A DNA stretch of 64,000 bases from Edwardsiella ictaluri ATCC 33202 (GTDB taxonomy: Bacteria; Pseudomonadota; Gammaproteobacteria; Enterobacterales; Enterobacteriaceae). The stretch's first letter is position 1, and each line of letters starts with the position of its first letter. Below the pieces are notes generated by a model. It worked only from the letters and a program-made list of their open reading frames with translations, was not told where the DNA came from and searched no databases. Shown piece after piece: positions 11,681 through 21,500 of this stretch. The position numbers and the translations under genes are program-made. The DNA is taken from the NCBI RefSeq assembly GCF_000264785.1, contig NZ_AFJI01000054.1:1-64000 (forward strand). Direction: 5' to 3'.

Positions 11681-12544
11681 GAACTGCTAACAAAACCGAG
11701 TTGATGCGAATAACGTCAATCCCCACATAGCAGGCATGACACGAAAAATCATCAGTAAGCAGCTCTGGAAATCCTGACAGCCACTTCTGCCGCCCCAACC
11801 GCCTTCGTCACGGGGTGGCCGCCCACGCCTTGATGACGATGCCGTTCTCAACGGTATTCTGTTTGTCCTTACGACTGGGATACCCTGGGAGGAGTTGCCC
11901 CAGCCGCTGGGTTTTGGCAGCGCAATGACGTGCTGGCGTCGCCTACGCGACTGGCAAGCTCAAGGCATCTGGCTGCGACTTCACGTGGCTCTGCTGACCC
12001 GGCTACACCAAGCGGGTCACATCGACTGGAGCAGAGCACGCCTCGATGGCGCGAGCGTAGCCTGCCCCCGGGGGGCCAGGAAACAGGACGTAACCCGACA
12101 GACAGAGGAAAGCTGGGCAGTAAACGACACATCGTGGTGCAACGTCAGGGCATACCACTCGCCGTGCTTGTCTCTGGAGCCAGTCGCCATGACCCGATAA
12201 TGTTTGAGCCATTGTTGGATGCCCTCCCGGCGTTAGCAGGCAAGAGAGGGCGACCACGATATCGGCCTGACAAGCGACACGCAGACAAGGGGTATGATTT
12301 TCGCCGTTGCCGGGATTATCTGAGGCGACGGGGAATCAAGGCCCGTATTGCCCGGCGAGGCATGGATAGCCATGACCGCTTGGGTCGTTATCGCTGGGTT
12401 GTAGAGCGAACTCATGGCTGGTTAGCGGGTTTTGGCAAGCTGGGTATTCGTTTCGAACGGCGGCTGGATACCCATCTTGCATTGCTGACGCTGGCTTGTA
12501 CTGTTATCTGCTTGCGCTTTGTTGAACGGTTTTGTTAGCGGCTC
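11681..12544 (+). mobile_element. Decayed IS5-family (IS427-type) insertion sequence
   Basis: About 864 bases bounded by inverted ends: left GAACTGCTAACAAAACCG, right (reverse complement) GAGCCGCTAACAAAACCG, matching at 16 of 18 positions. It carries one DDE transposase that is broken (separate entry). I could not settle a target duplication; the group typically makes only two or three bases. It separates the toxin-antitoxin pair from the restriction-modification operon. Confidence 0.85.
11736..12538 (+). pseudogene. IS427-type transposase with stop and frameshift
   Basis: Reading from ATG 11736 gives MTRKIISKQLWKS and then an in-frame TGA at 11775-11777, after which the family sequence continues (RGGRPRLDDDAVLNGILFVLTTGIPWEELP, MTCWRRLRDWQ, DWSRARLDGAS). 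Near 12070-12090, around a CCCCCGGGGGG tract, the reading frame shifts and the rest follows in another frame: NPTDRGKLGSKRH, DKGYDFRRCRDYL, RWVVERTHGWLAGF. Some IS427 members use programmed frameshifting, but the early nonsense codon argues that this copy is dead. Confidence 0.85.
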
Positions 12545-12568
12545 TTAATCATTGAACTCAACGTCAAT

Positions 12569-12596
12569 TTTAGCTAATTTAGCTAAATTATCTAGC
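12569..12596. promoter_or_regulatory. Tandem TTTAGCTAA repeats, candidate operator
   Basis: Two perfect adjacent copies of the 9-mer TTTAGCTAA (12569-12577 and 12578-12586), each containing the palindrome TTAGCTAA, are followed by a degenerate third unit (ATTATCTAG). They lie about 33 bases upstream of the start of a small HTH-like gene at the head of the restriction-modification operon. Position and symmetry suit an operator for that protein, or an overlapping -10 region. This is inference. Confidence 0.5.
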
Positions 12597-12618
12597 ATGT
12601 CCACGGGTGCCTGTCTTT

Positions 12619-12858
12619 ATGAACGAAAACGAGATTTATCACCGTATTCAGCAGGCGCTGGCCAGTGCGCCGCGTAACCGGTACACCGTCGAGCTGCATC
12701 TGCAAATGATCAAATATGCCGACGAACTGGAACACATTACGGCGAAAGCCTTTTGCGAAGGCACTGGCCTGAGCCAGAGCCTCGGCACTGAATTCAGCAA
12801 AATGCGTAACTTAACCCGTCGGCTGAAAGCCGCCGGACTGAACACCGATCTGCTGTAA
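12619..12858 (+). CDS. Small HTH-like protein at head of R-M operon
   Basis: A 79-residue, mostly helical protein starting MNENEIYHRIQQALASAPRNRY; a GTG at 12607 would add four residues. Small genes of this kind (HTH-like domain) occur immediately upstream of hsdM in a number of type I systems. The segment FCEGTGLSQSLGTEFSKMRNLTRRLKAAGL could form a helix-turn-helix. It lies 38 bases before hsdM, and the TTTAGCTAA repeats upstream are a plausible binding site. A role as control protein is inferred and not shown by the sequence. Confidence 0.7.
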   Translation: MNENEIYHRIQQALASAPRNRYTVELHLQMIKYADELEHITAKAFCEGTGLSQSLGTEFSKMRNLTRRLKAAGLNTDLL

Positions 12859-12896
12859 TCGTTTACAGCACAGAATCGCGCGAAACGAGATATTTA

Positions 12897-15335
12897 ATGG
12901 CTATCAAAAAAACCGAACTCTATTCCTCTTTATGGGCAAGCTGCGACGAACTGCGCGGTGGGATGGATGCCAGCCAGTACAAGGACTATGTACTGACCCT
13001 GCTGTTTATGAAGTATGTGTCCGACAAATATAAGGGCGATCCCTACGGGATGATCGTGATCCCGAAAGGGGCCAGCTTTGACGATATGGTCGCGCTGAAG
13101 AACGATAAAGAAATCGGCGATAAAATTAACAAAATCATCCGCAGGCTGGCGGAAGAGAACGATTTGAAAGGCGTTATCGACGAGGCCGACTTTAACGATG
13201 AGGACAAGCTCGGCAAAGGTAAGGAGATGATGGATCGCCTGACCAAGCTGGTTGGTATCTTCGAGGGGCTGGATCTGTCCGGCAACCGGGCCGATGGCGA
13301 CGATCTGCTGGGCGATGCCTATGAGTACCTGATGCGTCACTTTGCCACCGAATCCGGTAAAAGCAAGGGGCAGTTCTACACGCCTGCGGAGGTCTCGCGT
13401 ATTCTGGCGAAGGTGATCGGCATTACGCCCGATACGCCACAGGATGCCACGGTCTACGACCCCACCTGTGGCTCCGGTTCGTTGTTGCTTAAAGTCAGCG
13501 ATGAAACCCGACGCGGGCTGTCGATATTCGGGCAGGAGATGGACAACGCTACCAGCGCGCTGGCGCGGATGAACATGATCCTGCATAACAACGCCACCGC
13601 TAAAATCTGGCAGGGCAATACCCTGAGCGATCCACAGTGGAAAGTGGCCAACGGCAAACTGAAAACCTTCGACTTCGCCGTGGCGAACCCGCCGTTTTCC
13701 AATAAAAACTGGACCAGCGGGCTGGATCTGAAGAGAGATCCGTTTGAGCGCTTCGTCTGGGGCGTTCCACCGGAGAAGAACGGCGATTATGCCTTTCTGC
13801 TGCACATCATCAAGAGCCTGAAAAGCACCGGCAAAGGGGCGGTGATCCTGCCACACGGCGTGCTGTTCCGCGGTAACGCCGAAGCGAATATCCGCGAAAA
13901 CCTGATCAAGCAAGGCTATATCAAAGGCATTATCGGCCTACCGGCTAACCTGTTTTACGGTACCGGCATCCCGGCGTGCATTATCGTGATTGATAAAGAG
14001 CACGCCCACAGCCGCAAAGGCATTTTTATGATCGATGCCAGCCGGGGCTTTATCAAAGATGGCAACAAGAACCGCCTGCGTAGCCGGGATATTCACCGCA
14101 TCGTGGATGTGTTTAACCATCAGCGAACGCTGCCCGGCTACAGCCGGATGGTGCCATTAAGTGACATCGCCGGGAATGATTACAACCTGAATATCCCCCG
14201 CTATATCGACGGCGGCGAGCCGGAAGATTTGCACGATCTGAGCGCCCATTTACAGGGCGGTATTCCGGCGCGCGATGTGGATGCCCTGCAGGATTACTGG
14301 CGGGTATTTCCTGCCCTGCGCGACGTGCTGTTTACCGACGATCGCCCCGGCTACTGTCGGGCGCAGGTCGAAGCCCAACAGGTTAAACCGACCATTCTGG
14401 CGCATCAGGAATTTAAGGATTTTTCCACCCGCAGCCTGCTGCCGTTTAAGGCGTGGGTGAAAGAGGCGGCACTGAATGAGATCGGTAAGGGCGATAAACC
14501 CAAGGCGCTGATCCACGATATCAGCGAGATGCTGCTGGCGCAGTATGCCAACAGCGAGCTGCTGAATAAATACAGCGTGTACCAGATCCTGATGGACTAC
14601 TGGGCCGACACCATGCAGGACGATGTCTACGTGATCATGCAGGACGGCTGGCAAGCCGCCGCGCACATTCGCGAACTCCAGCCGGTGAAAGGTAAGGATG
14701 GCAAAAACGTCTGGAAAGAGGCGCATGATTTTGAGTTTGACAAGCGGCGCTACAAGGCCGACGTGCTGCCCCGTTCTTTGGTGGAGATTCGCTGTTTCCC
14801 GCAACAGCTGGAGGCGCTGAACCGCGCACAGGAGCGCAGTGAAGAAGCCAGCCGTCAGTTAGCCGAGTTTATCGAAGAGCAGACCGGGGAAGAGGATCTG
14901 CTGGCCGAGGCGAAGAACGACAAGGATAAGGTGACGCAAAAGCTGGTCAATGCCCGCCTGACAAAATTGAAGAAAACCACCGCCGATCCGGATGAGCTGG
15001 CGGCGCTGACCCGCTGCCTGGCGCTGATTAAAGCAGAGGCCAATGCGAAAAAAGCGCTGAAAGTCGCACAGGATGCGCTGGATCGCGCGGTGTTTAAACA
15101 GTATCCCACGCTGGACGAACCGGCGATCAAGGCGCTGGTGGTGCAGGACAAATGGCTGGCGACGTTGCAGGCCGGGATTAAGGCGGAGATTGAGCGCATC
15201 ACCCAGCAACTGGCGGAGCGCGTAAAGGAGCTGGAAGAGCGTTATGCCGAGCCGTTACCGGCGCTGGAGGCGTCCGTTGAAGCGTTAAGCAAGAAGGTGG
15301 CCGGGCATTTGCGGGCGATGGGGCTGGTGTGGTGA
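12897..15335 (+). CDS. hsdM: Type I restriction-modification methyltransferase subunit HsdM
   Basis: N6-adenine DNA methyltransferase subunit of a type I enzyme; acts as M2S for modification and M2SR2 for restriction. The N-terminal HsdM helical domain covers about 1-130. The SAM motif DPTCGSGS is at 188-195 and the catalytic NPPF at 264-267. At 812 residues it is some 300 longer than EcoKI-type HsdM. The extra C-terminal part (about 480-812) is charged and helical, with a long predicted coiled coil near 630-790. It overlaps hsdS by one base, so the two are translationally coupled. Confidence 0.95.
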   Translation: MAIKKTELYSSLWASCDELRGGMDASQYKDYVLTLLFMKYVSDKYKGDPYGMIVIPKGASFDDMVALKNDKEIGDKINKIIRRLAEENDLKGVIDEADFNDEDKLGKGKEMMDRLTKLVGIFEGLDLSGNRADGDDLLGDAYEYLMRHFATESGKSKGQFYTPAEVSRILAKVIGITPDTPQDATVYDPTCGSGSLLLKVSDETRRGLSIFGQEMDNATSALARMNMILHNNATAKIWQGNTLSDPQWKVANGKLKTFDFAVANPPFSNKNWTSGLDLKRDPFERFVWGVPPEKNGDYAFLLHIIKSLKSTGKGAVILPHGVLFRGNAEANIRENLIKQGYIKGIIGLPANLFYGTGIPACIIVIDKEHAHSRKGIFMIDASRGFIKDGNKNRLRSRDIHRIVDVFNHQRTLPGYSRMVPLSDIAGNDYNLNIPRYIDGGEPEDLHDLSAHLQGGIPARDVDALQDYWRVFPALRDVLFTDDRPGYCRAQVEAQQVKPTILAHQEFKDFSTRSLLPFKAWVKEAALNEIGKGDKPKALIHDISEMLLAQYANSELLNKYSVYQILMDYWADTMQDDVYVIMQDGWQAAAHIRELQPVKGKDGKNVWKEAHDFEFDKRRYKADVLPRSLVEIRCFPQQLEALNRAQERSEEASRQLAEFIEEQTGEEDLLAEAKNDKDKVTQKLVNARLTKLKKTTADPDELAALTRCLALIKAEANAKKALKVAQDALDRAVFKQYPTLDEPAIKALVVQDKWLATLQAGIKAEIERITQQLAERVKELEERYAEPLPALEASVEALSKKVAGHLRAMGLVW

Positions 15336-16651
15336 TGGCTATGGTGGATTTGGTGGTGGATAAACAGCGGTCGGGCGCGGCGAGAAAAGGCGTGCCTGCG
15401 GGGTTTAAGTTGACTGAGGTGGGGGTTATTCCTGAGGATTGGGAGTGCGTACCGTTAATGTCAGTCGGTGAAACATTTATTGGGCTGACATACTCCCCTA
15501 ATGATGTAAAAGACTTTGGAACCTTAGTATTAAGGTCATCCAATATTCAAGATGGTCAACTAGCGTTTGAGGATAATGTTTATGTTCAAATGCAACTTCC
15601 TAATCGGGTTATTACAAAATCTGGAGATATTTTAATTTGCGTCCGAAACGGTAGCAGGCAACTAATTGGGAAATGCGCTTTGATTGACGCTCGAACAGCT
15701 GGTTCAGCCTTTGGTGCATTTATGTCTTTATATCGTAGCCCTTTGGCTCCTTATGTTTTTTATCAACTCCAATCTAATTTAGTTCAAAGGCAAATTGCAG
15801 AAACCCTGGGTGCGACGATAAATCAAATAACAAACAAAGATTTATCAAATTTCAAAATAGCAGTGCCTCGTAATAAAGATGAATATATCGAGATTTCCGA
15901 TAAATTGGCAAGCATCGACGGTTTAATTATTGACCTGAAAAAAATAGTCAATAAAAAACAAGCTATCAAAACAGCCACTATGCAACAACTGCTGACGGGG
16001 AAAACCCGTTTGCCGCAGTTTGCATTGCGAGAAGATGGGACGGTTAAGGGGTATAAAAAGAGTGAACTAGGGGAAATACCAGAAGATTGGTCTATTGAAA
16101 ATTTCTCAACGCTGGCAACACTGAGAAATGAAAGAATTAACCCAAGAACAAAAGATATTGAATGTTTATGTATTGAGCTTGAGCACATTATTTCAGAGTA
16201 TGGTCAGTTAAATGGTTTCACTGAAACATCAGGCACATCATCAATAAAGAATGTTTTTTCGCCAAATGATATTCTTTTTGGAAAATTACGCTCCTATCTG
16301 AAAAAATACTGGAAGGCCACACAAAGCGGCGTTTGCTCTACTGAAATATGGGTATTAAAAACTGAGCTTCATAAAGCAATACCAGAGTTCATTTTTCAGA
16401 CGGTTAAAACTGACCGCTTTGTTCAAACAGCATCCGAAGCTTATGGTACTCATATGCCACGCGCTGACTGGAAAATAATCAAAGAACTTCAAGTGGCAAC
16501 ACCATCCATTGAAGAACAAATCGCCATCGCCACCATCCTCTCCGATATGGACAAGGAGATTCAGACCTTGCACCAGCGTCTGGACAAAACCCGCCAGCTT
16601 AAACAGGGGATGATGCAGGAGCTGTTAACCGGGAAAACCCGCTTAATATAG
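15335..16651 (+). CDS. hsdS: Type I specificity subunit HsdS
   Basis: DNA-recognition subunit with two target-recognition domains (about 1-190 and 225-400) and two conserved helical spacers. The half-repeats start GVIPEDWE and GEIPEDWS and end ATMQQLLTGKTRLPQ and GMMQELLTGKTRLI. The ATG at 15335 overlaps the hsdM stop (TGATG) and gives 438 residues. The recognition domains are clearly more AT-rich than the spacers and than hsdM, the usual sign of domain exchange in hsdS. The target sequence cannot be read from this. No frameshift seen; darT starts 12 bases later. Confidence 0.95.
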   Translation: MAMVDLVVDKQRSGAARKGVPAGFKLTEVGVIPEDWECVPLMSVGETFIGLTYSPNDVKDFGTLVLRSSNIQDGQLAFEDNVYVQMQLPNRVITKSGDILICVRNGSRQLIGKCALIDARTAGSAFGAFMSLYRSPLAPYVFYQLQSNLVQRQIAETLGATINQITNKDLSNFKIAVPRNKDEYIEISDKLASIDGLIIDLKKIVNKKQAIKTATMQQLLTGKTRLPQFALREDGTVKGYKKSELGEIPEDWSIENFSTLATLRNERINPRTKDIECLCIELEHIISEYGQLNGFTETSGTSSIKNVFSPNDILFGKLRSYLKKYWKATQSGVCSTEIWVLKTELHKAIPEFIFQTVKTDRFVQTASEAYGTHMPRADWKIIKELQVATPSIEEQIAIATILSDMDKEIQTLHQRLDKTRQLKQGMMQELLTGKTRLI

Positions 16652-16663
16652 AAGGGAACGCAC

Positions 16664-17320
16664 ATGGCTTATGATTACAGCGCCAACCTCAACCCGGAAA
16701 AAGCCCTGATCTGGCGCATTGTCCATCGGGATAATATCCCGTGGATACTGGACCACGGTCTGCACTGCGGCAACAGCCCGGTGCAGGCGGCAAACTGGAT
16801 CAATATCGGCAACCCGGAACTTATCGGCAAACGCGCCGGGCATCCGGTGCCTGTCGGTATGGGCGGGACGCTGCATGACTACGTGCCGTTTTACTTTACC
16901 CCCTTTTCGCCGATGCTGATGAATATCCACAGCGGGCGTGGCGGCATTACGCAGCGCCCCAATGAGGAAATCGTCATTCTGGTCAGCAACCTGCGAAACG
17001 TGGCGGCGCAGAACATCCCCTTCGTGTTTACCGACAGCCACGCCTACTATAACTGGGTCAACTACTACACCCGTCTGGACGATCTGAACCAGATCGACTG
17101 GTCTATCTTACAGGCGCGGGATTTCCGTCGCGATCCGGACGATCCGGCGAAGTTTGAACGCTATCAGGCCGAGGCGTTAATCTGGAAGCACTGCCCCATC
17201 ACACTGCTGGTCGGGATGATTTGTTACAACGATGGCGTCAGGTTACAATTAGAGCAGTGGCTGTCGCAACGTAATCTGACAATGCCCGTTCACGCACGGG
17301 CCGGGTGGTACTTCTCATGA
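16664..17320 (+). CDS. darT: DarT DNA ADP-ribosyltransferase toxin
   Basis: DUF4433 family; DarT attaches ADP-ribose from NAD to bases in single-stranded DNA and blocks replication. The 218-residue protein has the family landmarks: an N-terminal [17 protein letters not shown], the [16 protein letters not shown] segment at 73-88, and RYQAEALIW at 166-174, whose Glu170 corresponds to the catalytic glutamate. A good GAAGGGA ribosome site precedes the ATG. It overlaps darG by four bases (ATGA). It sits between hsdS and hsdR in the same direction, so restriction and toxin would be coexpressed. Known DarTG pairs protect against phage. Confidence 0.93.
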   Translation: MAYDYSANLNPEKALIWRIVHRDNIPWILDHGLHCGNSPVQAANWINIGNPELIGKRAGHPVPVGMGGTLHDYVPFYFTPFSPMLMNIHSGRGGITQRPNEEIVILVSNLRNVAAQNIPFVFTDSHAYYNWVNYYTRLDDLNQIDWSILQARDFRRDPDDPAKFERYQAEALIWKHCPITLLVGMICYNDGVRLQLEQWLSQRNLTMPVHARAGWYFS

Positions 17321-18384
17321 TCACATATACACAAGGCAATTTACTGGACGCGCCCGTGGAAGCACTGGTGAATACGGTGAATACCGTCGGTGTCATGGGT
17401 AAAGGCATCGCGCTGATGTTTAAAGAGCGCTTCCCCGACAATATGAAAGCCTATGCCGACGCCTGCAAACAAAAGCAGGTGATGACCGGCAAGATGTTTA
17501 TTACCGAAACCGGCGAGCTGATGGGGCCACGCTGGATCGTCAACTTCCCTACCAAGCAGCACTGGCGCGCCGACTCCCGCATGGCGTGGATCGAAGACGG
17601 TTTGCAGGACTTGCGCCGCTTTTTGATCGAAGAAAACGTGCAGTCCATCGCCATTCCCCCGCTGGGCGCGGGCAACGGCGGCCTGAACTGGCCGGATGTC
17701 CGGGCGCGGATTGAATCTGCGCTGGGCGACCTTCAGGACACGGAAATCCTGATTTATGAGCCTACCGAAAAATACCAGAACGTCGCCAAGAGCAGCGGCG
17801 TAAAAAAGCTCACCCCCGCCAGAGCGATGATCGCTGAACTGGTGCGCCGCTACTGGGTGCTGGGTATGGAGTGCAGCCTGCTGGAAATCCAGAAGCTGGC
17901 ATGGCTGCTACAACGCGCCATTGAACAGCACCAGCAGGAGGACGTGCTAAAACTGCGGTTTGAGGCGCACTATTACGGCCCCTATGCTCCTAACCTGAAC
18001 CATCTGCTTAACGCGCTGGACGGTACCTATCTGAAAGCCGAAAAGCGTATCCCGGACAGCCAGCCACTGGATGTGATCTGGTTTAACGATCGGGAAAAAG
18101 AACACATCAACCTCTGGCTGAACAGCGAAGCCAAAGCGTGGTTGCCAGCGCTTGAGCAGGTCAGCCAGTTGATTGACGGTTTTGAATCGCCGTTTGGTCT
18201 GGAGCTGTTGGCGACCGTTGACTGGTTGTTGACCCGGGGACAATGCCAGCCGACGCTGGACTCGGTGAAAGAGGGGTTGCATCAGTGGCCTGCGGGAGAA
18301 CCTTGGGCCAGCCGTAAGATAAAGCTGTTTGACGATAAGAATCTGCAATTCGCCATTAACCGCGTGATGGAGTTTCATTGCTGA
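17317..18384 (+). CDS. darG: DarG antitoxin, macro domain protein
   Basis: The N-terminal macro domain (about 1-155) removes ADP-ribose from DNA. The ligand loop [15 protein letters not shown] with Asn22 and Lys29, and [10 protein letters not shown] near 110-120, are clear. The C-terminal 190 residues form a second domain with [12 protein letters not shown] and [10 protein letters not shown], which I would compare with DUF4065/Panacea-like folds; in DarG this part binds and masks DarT. ATG 17317 is preferred to 17305 because it gives the usual ITYTQGNLL start and an ATGA overlap with darT. The overlap keeps the toxin and antidote coupled. 355 residues, intact. Confidence 0.93.
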   Translation: MITYTQGNLLDAPVEALVNTVNTVGVMGKGIALMFKERFPDNMKAYADACKQKQVMTGKMFITETGELMGPRWIVNFPTKQHWRADSRMAWIEDGLQDLRRFLIEENVQSIAIPPLGAGNGGLNWPDVRARIESALGDLQDTEILIYEPTEKYQNVAKSSGVKKLTPARAMIAELVRRYWVLGMECSLLEIQKLAWLLQRAIEQHQQEDVLKLRFEAHYYGPYAPNLNHLLNALDGTYLKAEKRIPDSQPLDVIWFNDREKEHINLWLNSEAKAWLPALEQVSQLIDGFESPFGLELLATVDWLLTRGQCQPTLDSVKEGLHQWPAGEPWASRKIKLFDDKNLQFAINRVMEFHC

Positions 18385-18389
18385 AAATT

Positions 18390-18531
18390 AGCCTGTCCCA
18401 GCAGGCGTCATTGTTGCAGTCAGACTGGATGCGGACAGCGCGGAAAAACCGGAGCGTACACGCAGTACGTGAGGATTTTGAGCACTGCCCAAGTCCAGTT
18501 TGGCAAGTAAAATAGCCTGGTGGGACAGGCT
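18390..18531. repeat. ERIC-like palindromic repeat between darG and hsdR
   Basis: A 142-base element bounded by near-perfect inverted ends (AGCCTGTCCCAGCAGGC and, reversed, AGCCTGTCCCACCAGGC). Its centre, GGAGCGTACACGCAGTACGTGAGG, resembles the core of enterobacterial ERIC/IRU repeats (GGAGC-TAC-GTA-GTGA-TGAGC). A second, partial copy lies at about 36620-36719. Transcribed, it would fold into a long hairpin inside the restriction operon and could affect mRNA stability or hsdR expression. Confidence 0.75.
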
Positions 18532-18533
18532 CT

Positions 18534-18550
18534 AAGGAGAGCGCCTTTTG
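18534..18550 (+). promoter_or_regulatory. Ribosome site that fixes the hsdR TTG start
   Basis: AAGGAG at 18534-18539 lies immediately after the repeat element and eight bases before TTG at 18548. No ATG or GTG nearby gives a complete protein, so the TTG is taken as the start. The repeat's right arm abuts the ribosome site, so hairpin formation could alter access to it. Confidence 0.7.
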
Positions 18551-21500
18551 AGCACCATAGGCCAGCGCGAACGCGCCACGCAAGAGCGTCTGATTCAGTT
18601 TTTTGTTAAGGATTTAGGCTACCGCTATCTGGGCCGCAGCGCTGGAGATGCCGATGACAGCAATATCGACACGGACATACTGAGCGCATGGCTGAAACGG
18701 CGCGGCGTCAGCGATACCCTGATCACCCGTGTGCTTCGGCAACTGGACTCCGCCGCCGCGCTGGGCGAAGGCAAAAAGCTGTATTACGCCAATAAAGAGG
18801 TCTATCGCCTGCTGCGCTACGGCGTGAAGGAAAAGGAAGGCGCGGGCGAGCAGAATCAGACCGTATGGCTGATTGACTGGGCAAATCCTGAAGCCAATGA
18901 TTTCGCTATTGCTGACGAGGTGACGGTCAACGGCGAATACAGCAAGCGCCCGGATCTGGTGCTGTACGTTAACGGCATCGCGCTGGGCGTGATTGAACTT
19001 AAACGCTCGTCAGTTCACGTCAGCGAAGGCATCCGGCAGAACCTCGATAATCAGAAGAAAACCTTTATCCGCAATTTCTTCACCACCATACAGCTGGTGA
19101 TGGCAGGTAACGATACGCAGGGACTGCGCTACGGCACCATCGAAACGCCGGAAAAATATTATCTGGAGTGGAAAGAAGAGAATACCGGCATATATACGCA
19201 TAAGCTCGACTTCCATTTAAGCCGCCTTTGCAGCAAATCAAGACTGCTGGATATCGTCCATAACTATATGGCCTTTGACGCTGGGGTGAAAAAACTCTGT
19301 CGCCATAATCAGTTCTTTGGTGTCGAGGCGGCTAAACAGCATATTGCCCGTCGTGAAGGTGGAATTATCTGGCATACGCAGGGATCGGGTAAAAGCCTGA
19401 CGATGGTCTGGCTGGCAAAGTGGATCCGTGAAAACGTGCCCAATTCGCGCGTGTTGATTGTGACCGACCGCACCGAGTTGGATGAACAGATCGAAAGCGT
19501 GTTTATGGGCGTGGATGAAGAGATTTATCGCACCTCCAGCGGTAGCGATCTGATCGCGACGCTCAATCACCCGAACCCGTGGCTCATCTGCTCGCTGGTG
19601 CATAAGTTCGGTCGGCGTAGCGAAGCGGAAGACGCTGCGGCAACCGACGACTTCATCACTGAGTTGCAACAATCCCTGACCAAAACGTTCCGCGCCAAAG
19701 GCGACCTGTTTGTCTTCGTCGATGAGTGCCACCGCACGCAGTCCGGCAAATTGCATGACGCAATGACCGCGATTCTGCCGGAAGCCCTGTTTATCGGTTT
19801 TACCGGCACGCCGCTGATGAAGAAAGATAAAAAGAAATCAGTGGAGGTGTTCGGCCCTTATATCCACACCTATAAGTTTGATGAAGCCGTGGCTGACGGG
19901 GTGGTGCTGGATCTGCGCTATGAGGCCCGCGATATTGACCAGTATCTGACGTCTGAGAAAAAGGTCGATGACTGGTTTGAGGCCAAAACGCGCGGCCTGT
20001 CGAATTTAGCCAAGACCCAGCTTAAGCAGAAATGGGGCTCAATGCAGAAACTGCTGTCCAGCAAGTCGCGGCTGGAGCAGATCGTTAATGATATTCTGTT
20101 GGATATGGATACCCGCCCGCGCCTGATGGACGGGCGCGGTAACGCCATGCTGGTATGCAGTAGCGTGTATCAGGCCTGTAAGGTTTACGAGATGTTCAGC
20201 CAGACCGATCTGGCGGGAAAAGTGGCGATTGTAACCAGCTTTCGTCCCGATGCTGCCAGTATCAAAGGTGAAGAAACCGGCGCGGGCCTGACCGAGAAGC
20301 TGTTTAAATTCTCGACCTATCGCAAAATGCTGGCCGACTATTTTGAGCAAAGCGAAGAGAAGGTTGCCGGACGCATCGCCGAGTTCGAGCGGGACGTTAA
20401 ACAGCGCTTTATTAATGAGCCGGGGCAAATGCGTCTGCTTATCGTGGTGGATAAGCTGCTGACCGGCTTTGACGCGCCGTCCGCCACCTATCTCTATATC
20501 GATAAAACCATGACGGACCATACGCTGTTTCAGGCGATTTGTCGGGTAAACCGGCTGGATGGGGAAGATAAAGAGTACGGCTATATTATCGATTATAAGG
20601 ATCTGTTCCGCTCGCTGGATAAAGCGATAACCGATTACACCGCAGGCGCGTTTGACGATTACGATCGGGATGATGTTGATGGCCTGCTGAAAAATCGTCT
20701 GGAGCAGGCGAAGCTGGATCTCGACAGCGCGCTGGAGGTGGTTCGCAGCCTGTGCGAACCCGTCAAGGCACCGCGCGAATTGCAGGACTATCAGCACTAT
20801 TTCTGTGGTCAGTCGGGAGAAAACCAGGCGGTATTAGGCGAAAAAGAGGCGCTGCGCCTTTCGTTCTATCAGAATGTCGCCCGCCTGCTGCGCGCTTACG
20901 CCAGCCTGGCGAATGAAATGCAGGAAGCGGGTTATACCAATGAGGAGGTGGAAAGCATTCGCGCCGAAGTCGCTAAATTCGAGAGACTGCGCTACGACAT
21001 TAAACTAACCAGCGGCGATCTGCTGGACATGAAGCGCTTTGAGCCCGCCATGCGCCACCTGCTGGATATGTATGTTCGCGCCGACGGTAGCGAAGTGCTG
21101 ATGGATTTCGAAGAGTTAAGCCTGATTGAGCTGATTGTTGAAAAAGGCGCAGCAGCAACTGCTGCTCTGCCGGACGAGATCCGCAATAATCAGGATGCGA
21201 TGGCAGAAACCATCGAAAACAACGTGCGTAAAACCATCGTGGATGAAAACCCGGTGAACCCAAAATACTACGGGCGCATGTCGCTGTTGCTGGATGAACT
21301 GATTACCCTTCGCCGCCAGAATGCGCTTGATTATCAGCAGTATCTGGAGCGTATCCGGGATTTGAGCAAGCAGGTTATCCGCCCAGAACAAACCAACGGA
21401 GCATCCTATCCAGAAACGATGGATACGCAGGCAAAGCGGGCATTTTATGATAACTTCGGCCATGACGAGGTGCTGGCAACCCGTATTGATACGACAATCC

